The position numbers and the translations under genes were made by a program. The notes beneath the pieces are model-generated. The model ran no database searches. It was not told the DNA's origin and saw nothing but the letters and a program-made list of their open reading frames with translations. A DNA stretch of 64,000 nucleotides from Paludibacteraceae bacterium (GTDB lineage Bacteria; Bacteroidota; Bacteroidia; Bacteroidales; Paludibacteraceae): assembly GCA_031292565.1 (NCBI GenBank), contig JARLGW010000008.1, positions 1 to 64,000 of the forward strand, read 5' to 3'. Shown here in pieces: positions 1-10,300 of the stretch; within the stretch, counting starts at the first letter, position 1, and every line of letters begins with the position of its first letter.

Positions 1-3000
1 ATGGTCCAATGATACTTCATTGTTCCCACGGCATTGGTTACCTTGGTTCTGAACGTTGCCGTTGTTGGGGTTATACTTATCGATACTGAAGTGTCGCTCA
101 TTAGCGTTACTGTCGGTATCGGGCTGGCTGTGACTTGAATAAAAGAACTTGTGCCCGAACATGTATTTACATTTCCTATGGCTCTGAAATAGGTATTCGT
201 ATTTATTGTTTGAATCGTTTTGGATGAAGTCTCACCTAAGAGATTACTCCAAGTTGTTCCATCTGCAGATTTTTGCCATTGATAAGACACGGTACCACCG
301 GTAGGGCCACCAGATACACCGGCTGTCAAGGTATCAGCACTTCCGATACAAACTGCAGCTTTACCAGAAATCGTAGTAGTAACTACGATAGGTTGAGTAA
401 TTATAATATTTTTATACGTTGTAGGTATTGCCGTGTTAATAGTAGGCACAGCTACCGCAGTATAGGAACCTGCACCCAACAAATTAACAGTACCTATATT
501 TACTGTTGTAGAACCACCGACGTAGGAAATAGGGCCTAATAATGCCGTGGTACCTGTTGGCACGGGGTTAGAAGTAGAATACGTTCCGACATACACATAT
601 ATTTTATATGTTTCAGTTGTACTACCATCGGTAGCTTTTACATTTATGGTTCCATCAGCCAATCCATTACAGGTTGGTTGGGTTGCTGTTAAGGCCATGT
701 TTGGTACCTTGCCAAGAATAAGTGTTATTGTATATGCTTTTGTACAGGTTCCGTTTATTCCATCCGTGAAAGTTTGGGTTGCTGTAAATACCTGTATTGG
801 ATCACTAGTATTGAAAACATCCGAAGAAGTAATTGTAGTACCCGATGCATTAGTAATTACATAGGATGACGTACTTGCTACACCTGCACTATCAGTCAAA
901 ACCTGATCAACGGCACTTAAAATAGACATACTAGGATTAGCAATAACTGCTTGAGAAATATTTTTAGTAAACGCTAACTTAGAATCGATAGTTGCAAACG
1001 AAGCCGGATCAGACAAGTTTACTTCTGCATTTGCTCCGGGCTCTCCGCACGAACCTCCATTACTCATGGTTGAAACGGGAGTTGTATAAGTGGCATCTGG
1101 TTTAAAATACAAATAGGCCCTGTTTCTAACCGTTCTTCTACAAGGAACACTCCAAATATCTGTTCTTGATAACGGTTTGAGTGTTACTTTGAAGGTATAT
1201 ACCACCGAATCGTTTGACGTGATTGATTGCATATTAGTTAACGCAAGGACTTGTGCATCTGTACCTAGACCGGTTACAGTAGGAGTAATTGCCGAACCTC
1301 TAACCACTTTAAAACTACCGGGCACGTAATCACATTGAATACCCAATGAGTCATACAGATACGCATCTCCTGCCGTTGAAGCCAATGACCCCGCATTTTT
1401 TATTTTCAACTGGTATGTAATGGTATCTGCCAAAGTAACTGTAGTTGAAGATGTTATTGGTGTTTTATACAGCATTAGTCGTGGTTGGTTCGTTTCGATG
1501 GCAATAAAGGCCATAAATGGCGTCGTTCCTCCTTGCGAACCGGCATATACACGCATGGTAGCTGATGTTGTACCACTAGCGATAGCTGTTTTAGGCAGCA
1601 ACATCATATGAGAGTCATATCCCATCGTGTACCGCCCGGAAGGCTTCCGCACTATTTCATTACCATTGGTATTGGTTGTTTCGTCGTAGGTCGAAATACG
1701 TGACGAAGAGGCACCATCAAAACCATAGCCCCATGTAGGATCGGTATAAATCGGTATTTTACATGCATCAACTATACTTGCAGATCCATCAGGAGATGGT
1801 TCTCCTTTTTTATTATAATATCTTACAGTGTCACCATAAAACGGATTTAGATAAACAGAGGGAGCTCCTCCGTTGGCAGTAAACTGAACACATTCGGCAG
1901 CCGAATTATTGGCAATATTAGTTCCATCTAATTGCGTTACAGATGGAGTTAAAGCAAAATTTGATTTACCAAGAAGCTCTGGAGCACTATTTTCACCGTC
2001 AAGTACAGCATAACCTAAATAAGACTTAAAATTACTGGTAGAAGGAGCCGTTATTCCTGAAAGTGAAAAATCAAGATAATCGTTTGAACCACTTACAGAG
2101 CCAACGCCATCATATAATACCAAAGCTCTAGGAGCTGAAATTGGTGATTTGTAAATGATAACCATAGTCCACCCACTTGAAGACCCTCCACCACCATCAG
2201 CATCTTCTGTGGGATACGTACGAATATTTCCAACCCAGTAATTTCCGGCACTTTTACCCTTTATTATACTGGTTATATCAGCTATGCATATATAAGTATC
2301 AGTCATCGTAGAGCCTTCGTAGGTTTTTATGGCAGTAACATCTGAATATGATGTCATTCCGGGAGCTTTTAATTTTACTGTTTTATAATCAGAAGAGCCA
2401 GTCACCCCCGTACGATAAATATCACCACTACCGGTATAACTTGCAGTAGGAGTATATGCAGTAATTAACGGATTTGTACCTTGTTTCATTCCGGCCCAAT
2501 ACAGATAAGCCGCCTGCACCTCAGCACAAGACGGGATATCTAAATATGCATAAGAAGAGCTAAAGGTGGAAACATCGGCATCATAGTCTGGATAGGCCAT
2601 TGAAACCGTAGGATCTGGAGTTATATAATTTATTGTTCCCCATTTTCCAGCAGGACAAGAACCGCTTGTTGTTATTGTATATCCAGCAGCACAGGGTGCT
2701 TTTCCACTAGGACATAATACTGCAGACAAAGGAACTTTAGCTGTTTTCGGAAAGGGTTTATACCTGTTGTTTATATCAAGTAAGGTACTTGTCAGCATAA
2801 TAGTTTTAGGATTAATTACGCTATCCACTTTCATAACCTTTGAAGCGGCTTGAGCGGCATCAATATAAACCGGCTCCAAGTTGGGAGCCGCAATCATTTT
2901 AATGTCATATCGTCCACTATATTGTGCTCTAATCGAAAATGGATATATAATAGCACCTTGCATATCTTTTGCAATAAAAAAAGATAACAAACATAGGATT

Positions 3001-3035
3001 ATCCCTTGTTTAAAAAAAATATTATGTCGTTTCAT
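1..3035 (-). CDS. Giant secreted modular adhesin, N-terminal part (runs off window)
   Basis: The frame is open from an ATG at 3035 to the window edge, about 1011 codons with no stop, so the C-terminus is missing. Residues 1-26 look like a signal peptide (basic start MKRHNIFFK, then a hydrophobic run). Residues about 150-450 form an N-terminal module also present in the adhesin at 4331-13174: both have a YLYWAG/YLYWGG strand followed by a KAPG segment and a GYDSH/GYDAH segment. A DUF11-like domain follows (about 518-640), ending in a similar short cysteine-containing stretch in both proteins, then Ig/PKD-like repeats (visible around 890-1000: GVSGGPTGG, YQWQKSADG). This is therefore a paralogue of the neighbouring adhesin. 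By analogy it should end in a T9SS sorting domain outside the window. It has its own promoter and lies behind the terminator of the PorP/SprF gene, so it is a separate transcription unit. Confidence 0.88.
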   Translation of the reverse strand, partial: MKRHNIFFKQGIILCLLSFFIAKDMQGAIIYPFSIRAQYSGRYDIKMIAAPNLEPVYIDAAQAASKVMKVDSVINPKTIMLTSTLLDINNRYKPFPKTAKVPLSAVLCPSGKAPCAAGYTITTSGSCPAGKWGTINYITPDPTVSMAYPDYDADVSTFSSSYAYLDIPSCAEVQAAYLYWAGMKQGTNPLITAYTPTASYTGSGDIYRTGVTGSSDYKTVKLKAPGMTSYSDVTAIKTYEGSTMTDTYICIADITSIIKGKSAGNYWVGNIRTYPTEDADGGGGSSSGWTMVIIYKSPISAPRALVLYDGVGSVSGSNDYLDFSLSGITAPSTSNFKSYLGYAVLDGENSAPELLGKSNFALTPSVTQLDGTNIANNSAAECVQFTANGGAPSVYLNPFYGDTVRYYNKKGEPSPDGSASIVDACKIPIYTDPTWGYGFDGASSSRISTYDETTNTNGNEIVRKPSGRYTMGYDSHMMLLPKTAIASGTTSATMRVYAGSQGGTTPFMAFIAIETNQPRLMLYKTPITSSTTVTLADTITYQLKIKNAGSLASTAGDAYLYDSLGIQCDYVPGSFKVVRGSAITPTVTGLGTDAQVLALTNMQSITSNDSVVYTFKVTLKPLSRTDIWSVPCRRTVRNRAYLYFKPDATYTTPVSTMSNGGSCGEPGANAEVNLSDPASFATIDSKLAFTKNISQAVIANPSMSILSAVDQVLTDSAGVASTSSYVITNASGTTITSSDVFNTSDPIQVFTATQTFTDGINGTCTKAYTITLILGKVPNMALTATQPTCNGLADGTINVKATDGSTTETYKIYVYVGTYSTSNPVPTGTTALLGPISYVGGSTTVNIGTVNLLGAGSYTAVAVPTINTAIPTTYKNIIITQPIVVTTTISGKAAVCIGSADTLTAGVSGGPTGGTVSYQWQKSADGTTWSNLLGETSSKTIQTINTNTYFRAIGNVNTCSGTSSFIQVTASPIPTVTLMSDTSVSISITPTTATFRTKVTNAVGTMKYHWT

Positions 3036-3087
3036 ATATCTATTTCCTTTAATTTATTATTGATTATCTTCTTGTTAAAACACATAA

Positions 3088-3122
3088 CAAATATATTTAT
3101 TCTTTAGTAAGAAGCCTTCAAA
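3088..3122 (-). promoter_or_regulatory. Promoter of the partial adhesin gene
   Basis: On the minus strand TATATTTG (3095-3088) matches the Bacteroidota -7 consensus TAnnTTTG. TTTG at 3122-3119 is a possible -33 element, 23 bases away, slightly longer than the usual 19-21. The predicted start of transcription lies about 45 bases before the ATG at 3035. Confidence 0.6.
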
Positions 3123-3164
3123 ATTATACATTGTCAACCGTTTTACAAAATAATATCATATATA

Positions 3165-3205
3165 TAACAAAAAAATAGGATACTTATTGTCAAGAATCCT
3201 ATTTT
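3165..3205 (-). terminator. Rho-independent terminator of the PorP/SprF gene
   Basis: Perfect 10-bp inverted repeat (aaaataggat 3172-3181, atcctatttt 3196-3205) with a 14-base loop. On the minus strand it is followed by a run of T. It lies 29 bases past the PorP/SprF stop codon and separates that gene from the partial adhesin. Confidence 0.8.
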
Positions 3206-3233
3206 ATTTATATCATGATTGTTACATCTTTAA

Positions 3234-4208
3234 TTACCTACAGAATTTCTCGGTGTAGCACAATGTATATCCGAGCATCAACTCATGCGTGCCATAATTA
3301 AACCGCACCAATTTATTCAAATCCACCCCATAGGCATAGGCCAAATGGATTTTATTAAACTGAAATCCCACTATCGGCTTTAATGATAAAGCCTGATAGT
3401 TGCCTTTGTCTAAATTTTGCCTAAGGGTTAATTGTATCCAATAAGAATATTTTTCTTTAGCTATATCTCTGGAATATCGCAAATTCAAATCCATAGCCAT
3501 ATCCTGCTTGGTATCAAACATATACATCAACGACGGTTCTAAAGCCTCGCTTTTACCAACCGTAAATTCATTTCCCAAAAGATAAAACCCGGTAAGTGGC
3601 AATATCGGTTCTATCGCAGCCTCTGACGAGGGCATTTTTATTCTTGCTAAATTTGTAAAACTCAAGCCCGTGAAAAAACCATAAGAAGTGTAATAAGCTC
3701 CAACATTAGCATTGAAGGCCGTAACACTATTTAGATTTTGCATAGCAGGATCGGCTCCAGTAACAACGCGATACAATTCACTATCAAAACCATAATTGAA
3801 AAACTTAGCAGAAACGGCTAATGATAGTTGCCTGTCTCTGCGAATAGATTTTGTATAATGTGCTCCAGGAGTTAATGGTATATGGTAAGCCACGGTTAAT
3901 TGAGCTCCCTGCTGCGTAGAATACCCGTTTTTATCGTTAAAGATATACGAACCCACTCCAAAATTATTTTTCAAGCGTGTTTGAAAACTAAAGGAGGTAG
4001 TGTAAGGTGCATCTTGCATCCCCACCCACTGCTGTTCATGCGTCAGCATGAAATAAGAACAGTCGTTTACTCCCGCTAAAGCAGGATTTACCAAGTAATA
4101 ATTAAAATAATATTGATTGTAAACCGGATATTCCTGCCCTTTCACGGTTATCAATATAATTTCAACAAATACAAAAAAGATGATTAATGGGAGTATGCGT
4201 TTATTCAT
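3234..4208 (-). CDS. PorP/SprF family type IX secretion system membrane protein
   Basis: 324 residues with an N-terminal signal peptide ending near VKGQ. The mature start has the family signature: Q-E-Y-P-V-Y-N-Q-Y-Y, then YLVNPALAG, a QQW...APYT segment and the N-F-G-V-G-S-Y strand. The rest alternates short hydrophobic and polar stretches as expected for an outer-membrane beta-barrel. Members of this family pair with T9SS cargo carrying type B C-terminal domains and are usually encoded directly behind that cargo gene, as sprF follows sprB in Flavobacterium johnsoniae. The same arrangement is seen here: it lies 122 bases downstream of the 2947-residue adhesin on the same strand. Inferred role: anchoring or secretion of that adhesin at the cell surface. 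Confidence 0.92.
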   Translation of the reverse strand: MNKRILPLIIFFVFVEIILITVKGQEYPVYNQYYFNYYLVNPALAGVNDCSYFMLTHEQQWVGMQDAPYTTSFSFQTRLKNNFGVGSYIFNDKNGYSTQQGAQLTVAYHIPLTPGAHYTKSIRRDRQLSLAVSAKFFNYGFDSELYRVVTGADPAMQNLNSVTAFNANVGAYYTSYGFFTGLSFTNLARIKMPSSEAAIEPILPLTGFYLLGNEFTVGKSEALEPSLMYMFDTKQDMAMDLNLRYSRDIAKEKYSYWIQLTLRQNLDKGNYQALSLKPIVGFQFNKIHLAYAYGVDLNKLVRFNYGTHELMLGYTLCYTEKFCR

Positions 4209-4264
4209 ACCGTATTTTTTATATAAATTTAAGGCTCTATCTCTTACAAATTTAATACTTTTTC

Positions 4265-4294
4265 AATACTACCCTCTTAAAAGAGGGTAGTATT
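4265..4294. repeat. Perfect hairpin between adhesin and PorP/SprF genes
   Basis: 14-base arms (aatactaccctctt and its exact complement) separated by two bases. Only the plus strand has a T-rich tract after the stem. On the transcribed minus strand the stem is followed by gaaaaagt, so it is not a normal terminator for the adhesin mRNA. It could stabilise the upstream message, mark a processing site or reduce read-through into the PorP/SprF gene. Confidence 0.7.
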
Positions 4295-4330
4295 TTTCAA
4301 TTAAAATGTATCAATTATTTTTTATTCAAA

Positions 4331-7300
4331 TCATCGTTTCAACAAGAAGTGTCCGGTTAACCGTTTTCCTGTTTCCCTAACAAGAATCACATACCAATAA
4401 TCAGTTGATGGCAATGGATTTCCTAAATAAACTCCATTCCAGCCTTCAAAATCGGCTCCTTTGTAATAGGCCACTTGTTTTCCAAATCGGTCATAAATAT
4501 AAATCTCTGATTTAGGATAGTAGGCTATATTTTCAATAGTCCATGTATCATTAGAACCATCTCCATTGGGTGTAAAGTATTTTGCCGGATTCAATGGCAC
4601 TTCTTCTATCACAAAACTTGTATCTGCTTTACAACCATTGGTATCTACTACTGTTATTTCATGCAACCCAAAGCCGACAGCTCCCAAATCTGCAATTTCA
4701 CTAAACACGCCTGCCGACGATCCCATTGCATAGTTATAAGGAGCTGTTCCTGAAATTACTGTTAATTTGATATTATTTAAGTCTGTCTTATCCACACTTG
4801 TTATGTTAGGGTTTTCATAAACAGTAACACTTACGGGCACTGCCGGCGACTCACATCCAGCAGTAGATACAACACTGGCATACAGAGTTGTTTTTTTCGG
4901 CGTAGATTTACTTACATTTATCGGGTTAATAGTTGTCGTTTTTGCCGAAGAGTCATACCAGTTAACGGTTCCGCTTGATGTCTTCACCAAATTGTTCCAC
5001 GAAACTAAGCCTGATGTTGCACAAGTGGTATAGTTTCTAACAAATGGGAAAGATGGCACTGCATTTATTGTACCTGAGGCAGACGCCGAAAGAGACTTAC
5101 ATCCGTTAGAACCGGTGACAACCACTGATGCCTGAACTGCTTGAGCGGATGTTTTATTGCTAACCGTATAAACACTTCCTGTTTGACTTCCATCTGTAAA
5201 TGACGATGATAATGCCGGTTTAATTGTCCACTCATAAGCTGTATAAGTTGAAGGACTTGCTTTGAATACCAATGAAGAACCCTCGCATACCGATGTAAGA
5301 GTTGATACCGTTACTGTAGGTAACACGTTTACTGTTACCACATAATTCACGTTTAGTCCAACACAACCATTAGCTGTTGGTTTGATGGAATAAGTAACAG
5401 TACCGGAAACCGTACTATTAACGCTAATAGCCTGTGCACTTAAATTACCAGTACCCGACGTATAGCCACTTACCCCCGGAGTAGCGGAGCCCGTCCACGT
5501 ATAATTAGTATTAGCGATACTCGAAGTTAGAGTTACAGGGGTAGTGGTACTACCTGAACAGATGGTTTGGCTTAACGAAGTATTCGTCACGCTTGGCAAC
5601 GAATTGATTGTAATCGTACCACTGTCCTTGGCTGCTGCACATGGGCTATTACCACCAGTAGTGGTAATAATGTATCTGTATGTACCCGTGGTAGTAGCAG
5701 TTCCACTAATAGTTAATACGCCACCGGAAACGCCGTAGCTTATGCCTGCCGGAAGAGGTGCGACTGAGGCTCCGGTGGCTCCGGTTAGGCTATACGTGAT
5801 ATTCGTAATCGTTGGAGAACTGATACATAGGGTCTGACTAGCAGTACTAGCAGCACTTGTGAGCTTTATTACGGCAGCCTGATTGATAGTAATAGTGCCG
5901 CTGTCCTTGGCTACTGCACACGGACTATTGCCAGCAGTAGTGGTAATAATATACCTGTATGCCCCTGTTACCGTGGTGGTTCCACTAATAATCAACGCAC
6001 CGCCGGAAACACTGCCGCTTATACCTGCTGGAAGACCGGTTATAGAGGCTCCGGTGGCTCCGGTTATGCTATATGTAATATTCGTAATCGTACCTGAATT
6101 GCTGCATAGTATCTGACTATTAGTGCCTGCAGCACTGGTAAGCGTGATTGCGGCTGCTTGATTGATTGTGATTGTGCCATTGTCCTTTGCTGCTGTACAC
6201 GGACTACTCTCGCCCGTGGTGGTCACAATGTATTTGTATGTTGATGCAGCGGCACTGGTTATTGTACCTGATATTGTTACTGTTTTAGCCGTTGCATTAG
6301 TTGTTGCTGTTAATCCTACTGGCAAACCTGTAACAGAAACTCCATTCGCTCCTCCTCCGTATGTATAAACTATATTTTCGATGGTTCTATCCGATGCACA
6401 TAATACCTGATTGTCTGATCCGCTTGTCTTTGTCAGTGTTGCCGGAGTATAAATATCCACAGTGGCTGTAAAATCAGGCACGGTACAATTATTTACATCT
6501 TTCACACTGAACGTATAGGTACCTTGAGATAAGCCTTTCACTGAATCTCCATTTGCGAATGAAGTCCAAGTTCCAGTGGACAGTTTATACAAATACTTAC
6601 CACTAGCATCAGGAGTACCTCCGCTTACACTCAATTTCACAGCACTAGTTCCTGTCGAGCATATTGGTGCGGCGGCAGTTGCACTCGCGGCCAATGCTTG
6701 TGTAGGTTCTTTAATCGTAGCTTTTGCCGTAGCTTTACAGCTATTGATATCGGTAACAGTAACCTGATAAGTTCCAGCTAACAAGCTACTTGCTATTTGT
6801 GTGCTTTGTGCAGCAGCGTCGTTCCACAGATACGAGAGAGTACCTGTTCCTCCAGTTGCCGATACCGTAATAGAACCTGTATTATCACCTTTACATTTTA
6901 CATCCGTTGTGGATGAAATAGAAGCAGTTAACGTATCCGCTTGTGTAATAATTACTTTAGCTGTATCCTGACACAACAAGCTGTCGGTAACAGTCAGAAT
7001 ATAAGTTCCGGCTTTAAGATTTACAGCATTCTTGATAGTCTGAATTGGATTCGTATTCCAAGAATAACTATAGCTATTCACTACACTTGGAGTTCCACCG
7101 TTCACATTAACCTGAACGGCTCCGGTAGCTCCTCCATGACATTTTACATTGGTTTGACTAACAACGCTTGCCACCAGCAGTGCAGGTTCTTTAATCGTTA
7201 CCTGAGCTGTATCCTGGCAACCGTGGTCGTCCGTTACTGTTACTATATAATTACCAGCCGTTAAGTTGTTGGCAGTCGCTGTGTTTTGTTGAGGTATTGT

Positions 7301-10300
7301 ATTCCATTTGTACGTGTAAGCCGATGCAATGGTACCACCACTTACTCCTACCGTTGCCGATCCATTATTGCCGGATTTACATGAAACATTTTTAGAAGAC
7401 GTTATCTTTGCAATCAAACTATCAGGACGAGTAATAGTTACCTTCGCTGTATCTTGACAACCGTAAAAATCGCTAACCGTAACGATATAATTCCCAGCAG
7501 TCAAATTCTTTGCTATCGAATCCGTTTGAACAGGTGTCGAATTCCATGAGTAGTTGTAATTTCCAACTTTTGTACCTCCTATTACGGATACTTTAGCCGA
7601 ACCATCAGCCGATGACCAACAGGTCAGATTCGTTACTTTTGAACTTTTCGCAACCAAACTATCCGGTTGATATATTACAATATCAGAGGCCACTACCGCT
7701 TCGTTGGCTATTGGTGTATTATCATCTTTTACCTTTACGCGATAAGTCCCTGCAGGTAGATTGCTAAACTTGTGAGTTGTATCGGAGGTTATGGCTCCAT
7801 AGGCATAGCCGGTGTATGGAGTATAAACTCCCGACACCTTTTTCTCTAACTGATATGTATAACCATGAATTTTATTACCCCCAGTCACCTTCGTTAAATT
7901 GATAGTTGCAGTACTTGCACCAAAACAATGAACCGAATCTTTAGTTACAACGCCCTTTATATCTCCCGGAGAAAGAATGTCAATCGTACCCAAGTTAAAC
8001 ACACAGGTTTGACCTACATTGCGTGCATACACAGTGTATTTTCCTGATGCTAAACCGGTTAAAACCGAAGTAGAATCTCCATATCCTTTTGCTACAGAAT
8101 TTCCTGAAATAGTTTCCTTGCCAACTATCTTAAATTCAATAGAAGCTTTATTTCCTCCTGAGAGATTTTTATAGGTTATAGCACCATCAGTATATCCGAA
8201 AACTGTTATATCCATTTTATTTAAAGTCGCCGATATTGAATCCGGTACAGTTATCGAGGATGCAATTGCTTTTGTACAACCATTGTAATCCATTATAGTT
8301 ACAGTAAAGGATCCTTTAGAAAGGTTACTAATCACATCTCCATTACTAATATTTGTCCAAGGAGCTCCACCTGTTAAGCTATATTGGTATTGAGGTTTTC
8401 CTCCACTTATGGAAACCGTATCACTTCCTAATGCTCCATAGCAAAGAGGATTATAGACTGAGTTCTTTACTACAATAGGAGCAGGTACTAATACCTTAAT
8501 ACTTATCGTATCAAAATTTCCACAAAGATCTGCCACCTTTACAGTTACTTTTGTTGTGCCTGTAATAACAGTATTTTCAGCAGGGCTTTGAGTAATAGTT
8601 AACAGAGTTCTGTCTGTTGTGCAATTGTCAGAAGACAGTTTACGTACAACTTCTTTAAGATCAGGAATTTTAAACACGCATGAACCTGAAGATAAAGCCA
8701 TCGTATCAGCAACAGTTCCAGTTATCTTTGGCTTAATGGTATCTGCTTTAACAGATACTGTAACATTATCAGAATCACTACATGTACCATTTACAATTTT
8801 CCACTTGAAGATATAATCACCGGCCTTTAACCCTGTAACGCTTGAAGTCTCGGAGTTTGGTGAAACAATGGTTGGATTAGATGCACTTGCAGATTTGCTA
8901 ACAAGAGACCAAACTCCAGTACCATGTGTAGCCGCGATAGCATACATGTTTATACTTGTTGTTGCTGCAGAACAAATACAAGTTATAACAGTATCTTTTC
9001 CGGCTTTTGCGGTAACAGCTTCGTTTACCGTAACAGTTGCACTACCAGTTAAATCGGACGACTCGGCATTGCATATAGCATCCGAAAAACTTACTAATTT
9101 ATATGTTTTGCCAGCCGTTGGCGTTACTGAGAATGTATAGGCATTAACATTAATTCCGGGTACCGGAACTACAGTTGTTCCTCCATCAGGGCTGTACGAG
9201 AAATTAAATGGGGCTGTGCCTTTAAACTTAACTTTAATATTAGCTGAAGAACCTTGACAGATTGTAGTGTCACCCGAAATAACGGCACTTGGTCTAGTTT
9301 TAACTTCAACGGTTACTTTTGCTCTTGCACTTATACAACCCGCAGCATCAGTAACAGCAACCCAATATGAAAGAGTATCAGGAGTACTTATGCTAAAGGT
9401 AGAAAGTGCAGTTGGACTTGCAGATGTTGTATCGGCATACCAAGCTTGAGTACCGGAAGTAGTAACCCTACTGCTCCATGCAATTGGAGTCCCACTACTT
9501 ATTGCACATGCGTTATAAGGAACTACTGACGGCTTAACCGGCGAACTTGAAATTTTAACATGAACTTTAGCTCGAGGTCCCTCACACCCATTAATTGTTT
9601 GAGACACCCAGAAAGAAGTATCCTGAGAAACCGCCTTATCAAAATCTGAAGGTGCTGTTGCCATTGCTGTAGTTGTCAACAGACTATCTTTATACCATGA
9701 CAAACTTCCCGTTGCAGTTATCAAACTAGTCCACGGCTCCATCGTACTTACGGTTAATGGGCAACTTACATAATTATTTATAGTAGGAATAGCTGGTGTA
9801 GATTTAACCGTGACTTTCACGGTGTCGTTTCCACTACAGCCGTTGGCACTGGTGGTGAAGATGTAGGATACGGTCACGGGGGTGCTGCCGGTATTGGTGA
9901 GGGTTTCACTGATTGACCCGCTAAGGCCGCTGCCGGAGGTATTGCTGATGCCGGCTACTACGGCTCGTGTCCAACTATAGCTGGCTCCACTGGTGGCACT
10001 GCTGGCGGTATAGATAAAGTTGGCTGCGGTTTTTGAACTGCATATGTCGCCCGGGGTTAGGCTGCTGCTTAACCTTGGGGTGGGGTTGACGGTGGTCGTT
10101 ATATAGAAAGTATCCAAACAAGCCGTTGGTGTAGTTGCTATTATTTTATATTGTACATTGATAGGCGCACTCGTTGAGTTTGTCAACGTATCACTTATTG
10201 CTGTTTTTGAAGTTCCGGCCGACAAGCCACTGATACCTGTTATTGGAGCAGGTGCAGCCCAAGTGTAAAGGGTACCTGTAGGTACTATATTTCCATTAAC

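Noticed and set aside
5600-7680. Regular repeats as a CRISPR array
   Set aside because: Units of about 245-279 bp are in-frame protein repeats of the adhesin, with no short repeats and unique spacers.
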